NCBI GenBank assembly: GCA_028821605.1
Contig: JAPPFM010000036.1
Span: forward strand, 1 to 62,703
Direction: 5' to 3'
From: Candidatus Poribacteria bacterium
GTDB lineage: Bacteria > Poribacteria > WGA-4E > WGA-3G
DNA length: 62,703 nt
Both the position numbers and the translations under genes were made by a program. Of the stretch, positions 1-9,530 are shown piece after piece. Position 1 is the first letter of the stretch, and each line of letters begins with the position of its first letter. A model generated the notes under the pieces. The model saw nothing but the letters and a program-made list of their open reading frames with translations, was not told the origin of the DNA and did no database searches.

Positions 1-846
1 GTAGAGTTTGTAGACGAGTTTGCCGATAAAGTCTTTACGTTTGTTTGTCGTTCGTTCATGGTGCAATGCGAGTTTATGTTGCTGTTTTTTCCTGCGGTTG
101 CTTCCTTTTTTCTTTCGGGAAAGGTCTTTAGAGTGTTTTCGGAGCAGTCCTTCTGCTTGGCGATACCAGCGGCGGTTATCTTCTTTTTCGCCTTCGGAAG
201 TCGTCAAGTAATGCGCAGTGCCAACGTCAACGGCGATTGCGTCTGTCGGTTCAACTTTCGGAGGGTCGGGTATCTCACAAGAGATGTGGGCATACCAGCC
301 ACTTGCTTTCTTGACGATTGTTACCTCTTTCGGGTCACCTTGTAGGGGACGGTGCATGCGTATCTTGACTTCGCCTAACTTCGGCACTTTTAAGCGATTG
401 TGCCTAAAATTGGTCTCTATTATCGGGTTCTCACGAATGCGTATTGTCTGCTTGTCAGTGTCTTTCGTCTTTTTACGAACAACTTGGGTATATTTGCGAA
501 GACTCCATGTTAGAGAACGCACACGCTTTTTATGGCGAGGATACCCTTTTTTGGCATCTCCGTTCTTACAACGTTTGCGGAATGCGGCAAAGGCTTTGTC
601 GGTTCTTCGCAACGTGTGGTTCTGGAAATCTTGTGGCACGGAGCGGAAATCATCATATTTCTCACGGGCACCTGTGAGAAGGGTTTGCTGCTCAGAGAGG
701 GAAACAAAAATACCTTCAGTCTCATACGCAACAAGCCTATCGTGGCGCGCAGAGTTCTGGAGTTCGCACAAGTGCTCAAACCACAGTAACAATGTTTGTT
801 CCTGTGTTTTCGTAGGATACATAGGATAGACAAAAGTTAATTTCAT
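1..846 (-). CDS. tnpB: TnpB/OrfB-family RNA-guided nuclease of an IS200/IS605-type element, 3' part outside the window
   Basis: Reading the minus strand from ATG at 846-844 gives 282 open codons that run off the left edge. The N-terminus (KLTFVYPMYPTKTQEQTLLL) matches the usual opening helix-turn-helix of OrfB/TnpB proteins, followed by a basic region (residues about 95-125). Residues about 203-220 (IAVDVGTAHYLTTSEGE) match the first RuvC-like motif, with Asp207 as the expected first catalytic acid; a Lys/Arg-rich stretch follows. The remaining RuvC acids and the zinc finger would lie beyond position 1 and cannot be checked. TnpB proteins are RNA-guided DNA nucleases that help IS200/IS605 elements persist. 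No TnpA gene is visible on this side. The reading frame contains no stop, so it could be functional, but its completeness is unknown. Confidence 0.85.
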   Translation of the reverse strand, partial: MKLTFVYPMYPTKTQEQTLLLWFEHLCELQNSARHDRLVAYETEGIFVSLSEQQTLLTGAREKYDDFRSVPQDFQNHTLRRTDKAFAAFRKRCKNGDAKKGYPRHKKRVRSLTWSLRKYTQVVRKKTKDTDKQTIRIRENPIIETNFRHNRLKVPKLGEVKIRMHRPLQGDPKEVTIVKKASGWYAHISCEIPDPPKVEPTDAIAVDVGTAHYLTTSEGEKEDNRRWYRQAEGLLRKHSKDLSRKKKGSNRRKKQQHKLALHHERTTNKRKDFIGKLVYKLY

Positions 847-856
847 GGTATATCAG

Positions 857-938
857 GTATCAGGCGTTTATCCCCTACGACGTGGGAGGCAAGCACGTTA
901 CCGAGGGGTAACGCGTCGTATGCTTGCCAACCTGATAC
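857..938. repeat. Nested inverted repeats just upstream of tnpB, possible transposon left end
   Basis: GTATCAGG (857-864) pairs with CCTGATAC (931-938). Inside, GGCAAGC (888-894) pairs with GCTTGCC (922-928), and CGTTACC (896-902) with GGTAACG (907-913) around a GAGG loop. A further pair, TACGACG (876-882) and CGTCGTA (914-920), crosses the second stem and would form an alternative or pseudoknotted fold. IS200/IS605 elements carry subterminal hairpins at their ends, so this may be the left end; an attenuator-like RNA leader for tnpB is the alternative. Confidence 0.5.
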
Positions 939-1094
939 TCTAATTATACTACATTTCGGACCGAACGTCAAATATATTTTCGCGTTCTGATCCTTTCCAA
1001 GAGGGCGGTTTTTCCTCCCAAACCTAAAGGATTGGGATTCCAAAACCGACTATTCCCTTGAAATTCTGCACATTCTTATACCGTAAAAAAAGAT

Positions 1095-1123
1095 TTGACT
1101 TTGGGCGGAAATTATGGCATGAT
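1095..1123 (+). promoter_or_regulatory. Candidate sigma-70-type promoter for katG
   Basis: TTGACT (1095-1100), a 17-base spacer and CATGAT (1118-1123). The -10 hexamer matches consensus at four of six bases, so this is only moderate. It lies about 105 bases before the katG start. No clear PerR/Fur or OxyR operator was recognised. Confidence 0.35.
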
Positions 1124-1211
1124 TAATACAACTTTTGGAGATCCATTTGGATTTTTTAAATAAGTTCTTAAAAAGTAAGGAATACTTCAAAGAATAGATG
1201 AGAAAATGTAG

Positions 1212-3419
<2,208 letters not shown>

Positions 3420-3494
3420 TCTCGGTGAGGTAAGGACAGTGGTAGTATGAAACCCTTATGCTTCCATTGTCCTCCAATTCGCTCTAAAATGGTA

Positions 3495-3519
3495 GGTGCG
3501 GTTTCCTCCTAACCGCACC
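3495..3519. repeat. GGTGCGGTT hairpin, possible katG terminator
   Basis: GGTGCGGTT (3495-3503) and AACCGCACC (3511-3519) form a perfect 9-bp stem with a 7-base loop. The same hairpin core recurs at 34905-34935 and 44607-44626, so it is a dispersed repeat; here it follows katG by about 75 bases and could also end transcription, though no U-tract follows. Confidence 0.6.
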
Positions 3520-3635
3520 GGTCTTCTCTAATCAACCATGTCAATCCACCAACTGACATGGGACTGCCTTTGCAAGAACGATTTCTGAATCGCGACTCCC
3601 CTTGACTTTTCCCTCAGATATGTTATCATTTTGAC

Positions 3636-3767
3636 AATTATAGTAGATTCCGTAATTACTTATACACCCTTAGGAGAAGTCGGGAATCGGAGTTCCCTCC
3701 TACAGGGTTCATGAAGGAGGGCGCGTTTTTTCAAAATGTAAACTTATTTTCGGATTTTACTATAATT
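3636..3767. repeat. MITE-like element, family A, copy 1
   Basis: A 132-bp segment bounded by imperfect 17-bp terminal inverted repeats: AATTATAGTAGATTCCG (3636-3652) and CGGATTTTACTATAATT (3751-3767). It contains no open frame. The same ends occur at 33696-33815, and the left half occurs at 7200-7285. Its size, terminal repeats and intergenic position fit a miniature inverted-repeat transposable element. Confidence 0.7.
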
Positions 3768-3795
3768 GCAATGGTGTGCTCCCTATTAGCTGAGT

Positions 3796-3827
3796 GTTGG
3801 GTTTCACTTGCGTTCAACCCAACCTAC
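3796..3827. repeat. GTTGGGTTTC/CAACCCAACCTAC repeat, family C, short form
   Basis: GTTGGGTT (3796-3803) pairs with AACCCAAC (3816-3823), followed by CTAC. It is an internally deleted version (32 bases) of the roughly 100-base element found at 6073, 9326 and 19601. The rest of the 3420-3941 gap holds, besides the repeats listed, only two copies of a short TCGGGATTCGGAGATCCCTC-like motif near 3678 and 3896. Confidence 0.55.
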
Positions 3828-3941
3828 GTTTGTAGGTATTATTCTTTGTTCACGGCTCAGGGGTAGCTGGTTTCTGTTGGTTGATATATGGAATAAGTCG
3901 GGATTCGGAGATCCCTCCTACCCCTTGCAGACAGGAGAGTT

Positions 3942-5255
3942 ATGAAAGACGATAAGAAAACGATTTTCGGTTGGTGCATGTATGACTGCGCGAATTCCGC
4001 CTATATCACCACTGTAATCGCCGCCATATTGCCGAATTATTTTGCGAAAGCCATTGTAGGCGAAGCAGGTGTGGACATTTTCGGCATGAATGTGAGTGCG
4101 ACGGCGTTGTGGGGCTATATGTTGGGAACCGCGGCGTTCTGCGTGTTCCTCTTTGCCCCCGTGCTTGGCGCGATTGCCGATTTCTCTGGCGCGAAAAAAC
4201 GGTTTCTTATGGGGTTCGCGTATATGGGCAGTATCTTCGCAACGATGCTCTATTTTTGCGGGTCCGGTGATGTCGGATTGACGATTGTGCTATTTCTCGG
4301 TTCTCAAATTTGCTTTGTCGGCGGTAATGTTTTCTACGATGCGTTCTTACCACAGATCGCCTCTGAGGACAAGATGGATTCCGTTTCTGCCAGAGGATAT
4401 GCGTTCGGGTATGTCGGCGGCTCGCTGCAATTTGCGATTGTGCTTGCCTTCGTCGCTATGCAAAAGACTCCAGCGGATCAAGCAATGGCGGCGCGCATCG
4501 GAATGGCGATGACGGGTATCTGGTGGGCAGGCTGGACCCTATTGACGCTGAAATACCTAAAAGAGGAAAAAACGTCATATCAACTTCCAGAGGCACACCG
4601 CAACAAACCCAAACCCATCGCCTATCTCATCCTCGGCATCAGTCGGACGCTTTCAACCGCGAAACGGGTCGGACGCTTTAAACACCTCACCCTCTTCCTC
4701 ATCGCCTATATGATATACAACGACGGGATCCACACCGTTACCAGCATGGCGACAATTTACGGCACAGAAGAATTAAATCTTTCGGCAACGGCACTCATGG
4801 TGACACTCCTGCTGGTGCAAGTCGTTGCAATAGGCGGTGCGTTAATCTTCAGTCGGCTCGCAAATCGCATTGGTGCGAAACGCTCCGTGATGTTTGCCTT
4901 AGTCTTATGGAGTGGGGTTGTTACGTATGGATATTTCATTCACACTGCAACGGAATTTTTTGTTTTGGGAATAGTTGTTGGTGTGGTCCTCGGTGGGACA
5001 CAGGCGTTGAGCCGTTCCTTCTATGGCGCGATGATTCCAGAGCAGGCAAGTGCGGAGTTTTACGGATTCTATTCTGTCTTCAGCAAGTTTTCCTCAATTT
5101 GGGGACCCGTAACGTTCGGTGTTATCGAACAGATCACCGGTAGTGCCCGTCTTGCCATCATTTCATTGATGGTTTTCTTTATTGTGGGATTGGTGCTGCT
5201 GGGTTTTGTGGATGAGGCGAAGGCGAAAGCGGATAGGGATAAGTTTACATTCTAA
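3942..5255 (+). CDS. MFS transporter of the UMF1 / Atg22-like family
   Basis: A 437-residue integral membrane protein. The opening IFGWCMYDCANSAYITTVI matches the W-x-x-YD-x-ANSA signature of the UMF1 family (bacterial relatives of the yeast vacuolar amino-acid effluxer Atg22). Alternating hydrophobic segments run the full length and fit 11-12 transmembrane helices, with a basic cytoplasmic loop around residues 205-250. The substrate is not known for most bacterial members and cannot be read from sequence. ATG at 3942 is preceded by AGGAGA (3933-3938). It stands alone between katG and a lipoprotein gene. Confidence 0.85.
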   Translation: MKDDKKTIFGWCMYDCANSAYITTVIAAILPNYFAKAIVGEAGVDIFGMNVSATALWGYMLGTAAFCVFLFAPVLGAIADFSGAKKRFLMGFAYMGSIFATMLYFCGSGDVGLTIVLFLGSQICFVGGNVFYDAFLPQIASEDKMDSVSARGYAFGYVGGSLQFAIVLAFVAMQKTPADQAMAARIGMAMTGIWWAGWTLLTLKYLKEEKTSYQLPEAHRNKPKPIAYLILGISRTLSTAKRVGRFKHLTLFLIAYMIYNDGIHTVTSMATIYGTEELNLSATALMVTLLLVQVVAIGGALIFSRLANRIGAKRSVMFALVLWSGVVTYGYFIHTATEFFVLGIVVGVVLGGTQALSRSFYGAMIPEQASAEFYGFYSVFSKFSSIWGPVTFGVIEQITGSARLAIISLMVFFIVGLVLLGFVDEAKAKADRDKFTF

Positions 5256-5432
5256 AATGTCTGGAACCTCGTCAGAAGGTCTTATAGATGCTGAAGGATT
5301 TGAGCGTCATGGGTTTTACTATAGGCAATCGAATTACCTTTATATTTCACAAGTATATTTAGGAAATTTGAAAGAAAAATCGGAAAAACAGTGAATTCTG
5401 AAAAAAAATTGTGAAAAAGTGTAAATTAGGAC

Positions 5433-5460
5433 TTAACTTTTGCAGTTTCATTTGTATATT
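5433..5460 (+). promoter_or_regulatory. Candidate promoter for the 5516 lipoprotein gene
   Basis: TTAACT (5433-5438), a 16-base spacer, TATATT (5455-5460), in an AT-rich leader about 55 bases before the start codon. Four and five of six consensus positions match. Confidence 0.35.
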
Positions 5461-5515
5461 AATATATTAAGAGGAAATAAAGTTTTCTCCGAAATTTCTC
5501 AAAGGAGACGAAAAG

Positions 5516-6004
5516 ATGAAATCTGTAAAATATCGCCAAGTGCTGCTAATGAACCTTTTAGCCATATTTGGATTCTCTATGATATGTGGGTGTTCGGCGT
5601 TCGGTCCGAAAAAAATTGAACGTCCCGAAGTTCCGCCCGATTTTCCGTTTCCTGTCGTTTGGCTGCAACCGAAAGAAAAGGCTGTGCGTATTGATGAGTT
5701 GACCCAGCGAGAATTGTGGGGGCTCGTTATGGTTAAGAAATGGAAGGAAGGAAACCGTTTTGTTGGGACCAGCATGGATATGGATACTGGGAAAGTGTAT
5801 TTGTACTATCCCAATGTTGTTTATGTGAAATGGGAGGATACCCAACTGCCTGATGGTACACTCACTAAATATGCCTCTGAGATTTCAGGACCAGGAGGTT
5901 ACTCAATTGTAGAGCAAGTCCGTGAGGGCATACTTCCGCCAGGCGTACTCGTATTAGACATGGATTCTTCGGGCATAGATCCGTATGCGTACCTATTAGA
6001 CTGA
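5516..6004 (+). CDS. Small lipoprotein of unknown function
   Basis: A 162-residue protein with an N-terminal signal segment (LLMNLLAIFGFSMICGCS) ending in a lipobox, I-C-G-C, with Cys26 as the expected lipidated residue. The mature part is soluble and hydrophilic with no repeat or domain that I recognise. AAGGAGA just before the ATG supports the start. It is separated from the following minus-strand genes by a dispersed repeat and is convergent with them. Location is probably the inner or outer membrane, facing the periplasm; the function is not known. Confidence 0.75.
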   Translation: MKSVKYRQVLLMNLLAIFGFSMICGCSAFGPKKIERPEVPPDFPFPVVWLQPKEKAVRIDELTQRELWGLVMVKKWKEGNRFVGTSMDMDTGKVYLYYPNVVYVKWEDTQLPDGTLTKYASEISGPGGYSIVEQVREGILPPGVLVLDMDSSGIDPYAYLLD

Positions 6005-6072
6005 CTCGGTGGATGCCCCGACGCTGGCAGATGGCAGCCTACCGTCATGCTTCCAGCGTTTCACGCAAAGGC

Positions 6073-6173
6073 GTTGGGTTTCACTCGGTTTCTGTTTGAT
6101 GTAATGTCTATGGAGTGGGTTCATCCTTCTATGGCTTTTCAGGATTTGGTGGTATCCGTTCAACCCAACCTAC
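6073..6173. repeat. Family C repeat, full-length copy
   Basis: Begins GTTGGGTTTCACT (6073-6085) and ends TTCAACCCAACCTAC (6159-6173), giving imperfect inverted ends around about 75 non-coding bases. Same ends and similar length as 9326-9429 and 19601-19704. It lies between two convergent genes. Confidence 0.6.
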
Positions 6174-6225
6174 AAACGGACATTTCTTAAATTGACATCT
6201 ATGGTGCGTTTCTGAAGCGCACTAC

Positions 6226-7101
6226 TTAATTCGCCAACTCGAAAATAATTGGGAGTTCCAGTCGCAGGCTGTTTCCCTCTTGTCCTTCGGGGAAGGGTGG
6301 ATATGGCACGGCGTTTCGGACAGCGGCGAGCGCGGCGTTATCCAATGCCTTTGAGCCGGAGGAATCCGTAACAACTGGGTTCTTGATAGTTCCGTCTCTG
6401 AAGAGTGTAAACCGAACTGTTGTGGTGCTACCATCGTCTAAATTGCGGACGCGTGGTGGGAAACGTTGGACCTGTTTTATGCGGTCCCGTACCGCTTTTA
6501 AGAATTCGTTAAACGACTGTTTCGCATCTCCTAAGTTGACAGAGGCGAGTTCAAGATTGCCCGGATCATTGAATTCTGTTTGTGCAAGGTTTGTTCCCAT
6601 ATCCATTCTGGTGACCAAACTTGTGGACTCAAATTTCGGTACCTCAAACTTTGGCATCGTTGTAACGATGTTTGCCTGTTGGCGAGTTGCCCTGAACAGA
6701 TTTTTGCCGATTCCAGTTACGTTAGGTGCCATCACCGGACGTGTGGAGACATCGCTCGTCGGCAGCGTGAAACGTGCGTTGCCCATCGGGATTTTAGCAT
6801 CCGTTGTGACGGGTTGTCCTTTGGGGGTCTGGAGCTTAGAAAACTTCGGTTTTCTTGGTTGTCGTGTTGTACGTGGGGGTGTGCGGCGTTTCGGCTGTGG
6901 TTTCTCGGCTTCCAAAACGACACTCTCTACTTTATCTTTGTTGTTATCTAACACTGTTTTATGAACAAAGTAGATAGCCCCGGCGATAATCCCGATTACG
7001 TGTAGCCCGATTGCAAAACTACCTGCAATCCGCATCGCTTTCCTTTTTCGTTTTTGAGCGGCTTCTCGGTTCTGCCTCTGAACGTCGGTCATTGTTAGCA
7101 T
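6226..7101 (-). CDS. TonB-family energy-transducing protein
   Basis: A single N-terminal transmembrane helix (residues about 25-48, rich in Ile, Ala and Gly), a Lys/Arg/Pro-rich periplasmic linker (QPKRRTPPRTTRQPRKPK), and a C-terminal TonB domain (last about 90 residues: RDRIKQVQRFPPRV, TVRFTLFRDGTIKNPVV, ALDNAALAAVRNAVPYPPFP). Such proteins pass inner-membrane proton-motive energy to outer-membrane receptors. I start at ATG 7101-7099 because GGGAG lies upstream; an in-frame ATG at 7158 has no ribosome binding site. ExbB and ExbD genes are not in the window. It lies downstream of the receptor and lipoprotein genes on the same strand, so it probably serves the receptor encoded at 9531-12392, though a repeat in the 190-base gap may separate transcription. 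Confidence 0.88.
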   Translation of the reverse strand: MLTMTDVQRQNREAAQKRKRKAMRIAGSFAIGLHVIGIIAGAIYFVHKTVLDNNKDKVESVVLEAEKPQPKRRTPPRTTRQPRKPKFSKLQTPKGQPVTTDAKIPMGNARFTLPTSDVSTRPVMAPNVTGIGKNLFRATRQQANIVTTMPKFEVPKFESTSLVTRMDMGTNLAQTEFNDPGNLELASVNLGDAKQSFNEFLKAVRDRIKQVQRFPPRVRNLDDGSTTTVRFTLFRDGTIKNPVVTDSSGSKALDNAALAAVRNAVPYPPFPEGQEGNSLRLELPIIFELAN

Positions 7102-7199
7102 ATTCTTTTTCTCCCGTTTCCTTAATTTGTTTGCCAGTGCCGTGGTTGGAAAGAGCATAACTGATCAAGTCAGTCTTCCTCAAACCCTATCAAAAATTG

Positions 7200-7285
7200 T
7201 TATAGTAAATCCCGTAACTATCTATGCATCAACGCAAGAGCAAGGATACAATCCTCGCCAGCGGCGGTGGGGTAGTTTAACTGAT
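7200..7285. repeat. Family A MITE-like element, left half only
   Basis: TTATAGTAAATCCCG (7200-7214) followed by an imperfect AAGGATACAATCCTCGCC hairpin, closely matching the left half of the 33696-33815 element. The expected right end (CGGATTTTACTATAA) is missing, so this is a truncated copy between the TonB-like gene and the 7292 lipoprotein gene. Confidence 0.55.
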
Positions 7286-7291
7286 AACCCT

Positions 7292-7822
7292 TTAGTCTTC
7301 ATAACTCAGTAACTTATATCTGCCGTTTTTAACAACTACCGAGCCGAGAATCTTCAATTCCCTGTTTTCACCAGCGACGTTCTGTAACGTCAAAACGGTT
7401 CCACGCAAAAGTTGGAACCCCTCATAAGTCTCCGGTGGTCGATCAAAGCGGATGTCAACAAACTTCAGGTTGTGCCCTCCGAAATGAGCGATCCATTTTT
7501 TCATACCTATATTGCACTTTTTATTAAGATTTGACCAAGCAAAATCACCCGGGAAGTTATTCGGTGGTCGGCTTGCAGGGAACGCGGGCCAAATCCAATC
7601 AAGATACGCATCGCGTTGTACACGCAGTCGGTCCAACTGTTCGATATCTTTTCGATTGAGCGCGTCTACGACTGCCAGACCGAGTTGGCGTGGCGAGTGT
7701 AGGGGTTGGGTTACCCAACCCTTACGATTCGCTTTCTCACATCCTACTGAACTGCTGTAGACAAACAGTGTCGTTAGCAGGATGTAAAAGGTGTAAACGG
7801 CGCGTGCATTACCTCTGCGCAC
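7292..7822 (-). CDS. Lipoprotein of unknown function in the TonB receptor gene cluster
   Basis: A 176-residue protein with a hydrophobic leader (VYTFYILLTTLFVYSSSVGC) and lipobox S-V-G-C, Cys28. The mature part contains WIWPAFPASRPPNNFPGDF and a C-terminal beta-rich section (LRGTVLTLQNVAG, LKILGSVVVKNGRYKLLSYED). It may be a binding or lid-like partner of the receptor, but that is only inferred from position. Its start overlaps the end of the upstream beta-helix lipoprotein gene by 14 bases, a sign of translational coupling. Oddly, a perfect 9-bp palindromic repeat related to the intergenic family C repeats lies within the reading frame just after the lipidation site (7703-7721), encoding about GWVTQPL. 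Confidence 0.75.
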   Translation of the reverse strand: MRRGNARAVYTFYILLTTLFVYSSSVGCEKANRKGWVTQPLHSPRQLGLAVVDALNRKDIEQLDRLRVQRDAYLDWIWPAFPASRPPNNFPGDFAWSNLNKKCNIGMKKWIAHFGGHNLKFVDIRFDRPPETYEGFQLLRGTVLTLQNVAGENRELKILGSVVVKNGRYKLLSYED

Positions 7823-9179
7823 TCGTTGTCCATCCTGTGGTCCAGTTGTTGCTTGGGCTCACGCCACCGATGAAGTCAACTTGTTCAAAGAAACCGTCAC
7901 TCGGAGGATTCGCAGGTGTTACGGCTTTCGCGCCTGCTCCAGGTGTGAAGTTCGGTGCGGACTTATTGAATGGTGCTACCAAACCCGGATCAGTTTCTTT
8001 ATTGTTGTTGGCGGCTGCAAAACCGGCTTCGTCGAAACCATCGTCGTCTTTTTCATCACCGAAATTGCCTTTTCCATTTTCAAAGAAGATACTGTTTTTA
8101 ACAACCAGTTTCCCACCCGTTGCTTGCGCGTGGGTTGCTTCGTTGTTGATATCGAGTCCGACTTTGTTAAATCCGGTAACGATGAAGTTTGCGAATGTGC
8201 CAGCAGCACCTTCGCGAATCAGCATACCGTTGTCGCTTTCCGGCCCGGCAGGATCACCAACGAGTGTCGCGTTGTAGATAGTCGCGGCGGAACGTGGCGT
8301 TGCCTCGTTATCTTTACTGCTGTTATCAACTTCAAAGCCGTTGTCTGCATCGTCGCCATATTGCTGCACGACGAGGAACTGCGCCTTACCTGTCCAGCCA
8401 TCTGTCCAGTCAAAGGAATCGTCTCGGGCACCCGTAACCATGACATATTTAAGGTTAACGGCGCCGCCGAACATTTCAACGCCATCATCTTGGTTCATGT
8501 GTACTTGGACGTGATCCACGACAGTACCAGATCCAACACCTTGGAAGGCGATGCCGTTCAATTCGTTATCAGGGCTGAATTCGATGCCTGCGTACTCGAC
8601 ACGGACATAGCGGAGAACACCGCTGCTGTCGGCAGGATTGTTTCCACCGAAGGCACCTGTATCGCCTTCACCGAAAGTTACGCCTTGATTCGTAGGGGCA
8701 CTACCGTTGATAATCAGACCGCCCCACTGTCCACGTGCGCGGGAACCTTCAAAGGCATCGCTTGACATAACGATGGGATCGGACGCTGTGCCTTCCGCCA
8801 TGATTTTAGAGCCTTGGGAAATAATAAGTGTGCCATTGCTTGCTTGTTCACCGTAAATTTTGACACCCGGCTCAATGGTTAATGTTGCGCCGCCTTCGAC
8901 GAACACTGCGCCTCGGAGAAGATAATCGTAAGATGCTGAGAGCATTTTATCGGCATTCAATCTGCCTTGAAGGATGATGACTTGACCTCCGTCAATATCG
9001 GTAACAATTTCTTCCGCGCTTTCTGTGTCTTCGCTGTGGTCGTGTTCATCTTCTTCGTCGCTACCACAACCGACATAAGCGAGTGCTAACCCAACCGTAA
9101 AAATAGCCGTTAGCAGAAACAGCCAATTATATAAACCCCTTCTTCCTGTGGATGCGGGGGCGGACCCGATATTTAACAT
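7809..9179 (-). CDS. Outer-surface lipoprotein with a right-handed beta-helix-like domain
   Basis: A 456-residue protein: basic N-terminus, transmembrane leader, lipobox Y-V-G-C (Cys38), then an acidic and His-containing stretch (EEDEHDHSEDTESAEE) that could bind cations. Residues about 75-400 are rich in Gly, Val, Ile and Asp with repeated turns (LTIEPGVKIYGE, GQWGGLIINGSAP, GIAFQGVGSGTVVDHVQVHM, DDGVEMFGGAVNLKYVMV), typical of parallel beta-helix proteins. It is immediately downstream (after a 351-base gap) of a TonB-dependent receptor and coupled to a second lipoprotein, so it probably belongs to the same uptake system, perhaps capturing substrate. AAGGAG precedes the start. The substrate cannot be told from sequence. 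Confidence 0.8.
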   Translation of the reverse strand: MLNIGSAPASTGRRGLYNWLFLLTAIFTVGLALAYVGCGSDEEDEHDHSEDTESAEEIVTDIDGGQVIILQGRLNADKMLSASYDYLLRGAVFVEGGATLTIEPGVKIYGEQASNGTLIISQGSKIMAEGTASDPIVMSSDAFEGSRARGQWGGLIINGSAPTNQGVTFGEGDTGAFGGNNPADSSGVLRYVRVEYAGIEFSPDNELNGIAFQGVGSGTVVDHVQVHMNQDDGVEMFGGAVNLKYVMVTGARDDSFDWTDGWTGKAQFLVVQQYGDDADNGFEVDNSSKDNEATPRSAATIYNATLVGDPAGPESDNGMLIREGAAGTFANFIVTGFNKVGLDINNEATHAQATGGKLVVKNSIFFENGKGNFGDEKDDDGFDEAGFAAANNNKETDPGLVAPFNKSAPNFTPGAGAKAVTPANPPSDGFFEQVDFIGGVSPSNNWTTGWTTSAQR

Positions 9180-9206
9180 TAGTAACTATGCTCCTTTTTT
9201 TATTTA

Positions 9207-9291
9207 GTTTTCAGTTGTCGGTTATCAGTTTTCAGTTAAAGAGGTATCTGATTTAACAAAAGCCGCTTGTTGCTGACAACTGATAACTAAC
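9207..9291. repeat. CAGTTATCAGTT-type dispersed repeat pair
   Basis: TCAGTTGTCGGTTATCAG (about 9211-9228) and CTGACAACTGATAAC (about 9273-9287) form an inverted pair. The motif also appears near 12634-12720, 13369-13475, 21896-21925 and 36925-37035, always between genes. Confidence 0.55.
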
Positions 9292-9325
9292 ACCTATAAA
9301 AACGTGAGTTTGATAAAAGTGGGAT

Positions 9326-9429
9326 GTTGGGTTTCGCTACCGGTATTGACGCAGAGAGCACTTTGAAAACGGCATATATGTCCAAATTTCGAGGTTTTTG
9401 ATGTATATTTACCGCTCAACCCAACCTAC
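9326..9429. repeat. Family C repeat, full-length copy
   Basis: GTTGGGTTTCGCT (9326-9338) to ACCGCTCAACCCAACCTAC (9411-9429). Together with the CAGTTATCAGTT-type pair it fills most of the 351-base gap between the receptor gene and the beta-helix lipoprotein gene; I see no coding sequence in the remainder. Confidence 0.6.
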
Positions 9430-9530
9430 ATATTTATTTTCAAGTTCACGTTATAAAAAGAATACCCGTAAATTGTTGCAAGAAAATGACAATATTATGA
9501 TTTTTTTGAACTTTGAAAGTTGCCGTTATA

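Noticed and set aside
5256-5394. Small gene after the MFS carrier
   Set aside because: Its open part overlaps the MFS gene in another frame, has no ribosome binding site and no known motif.
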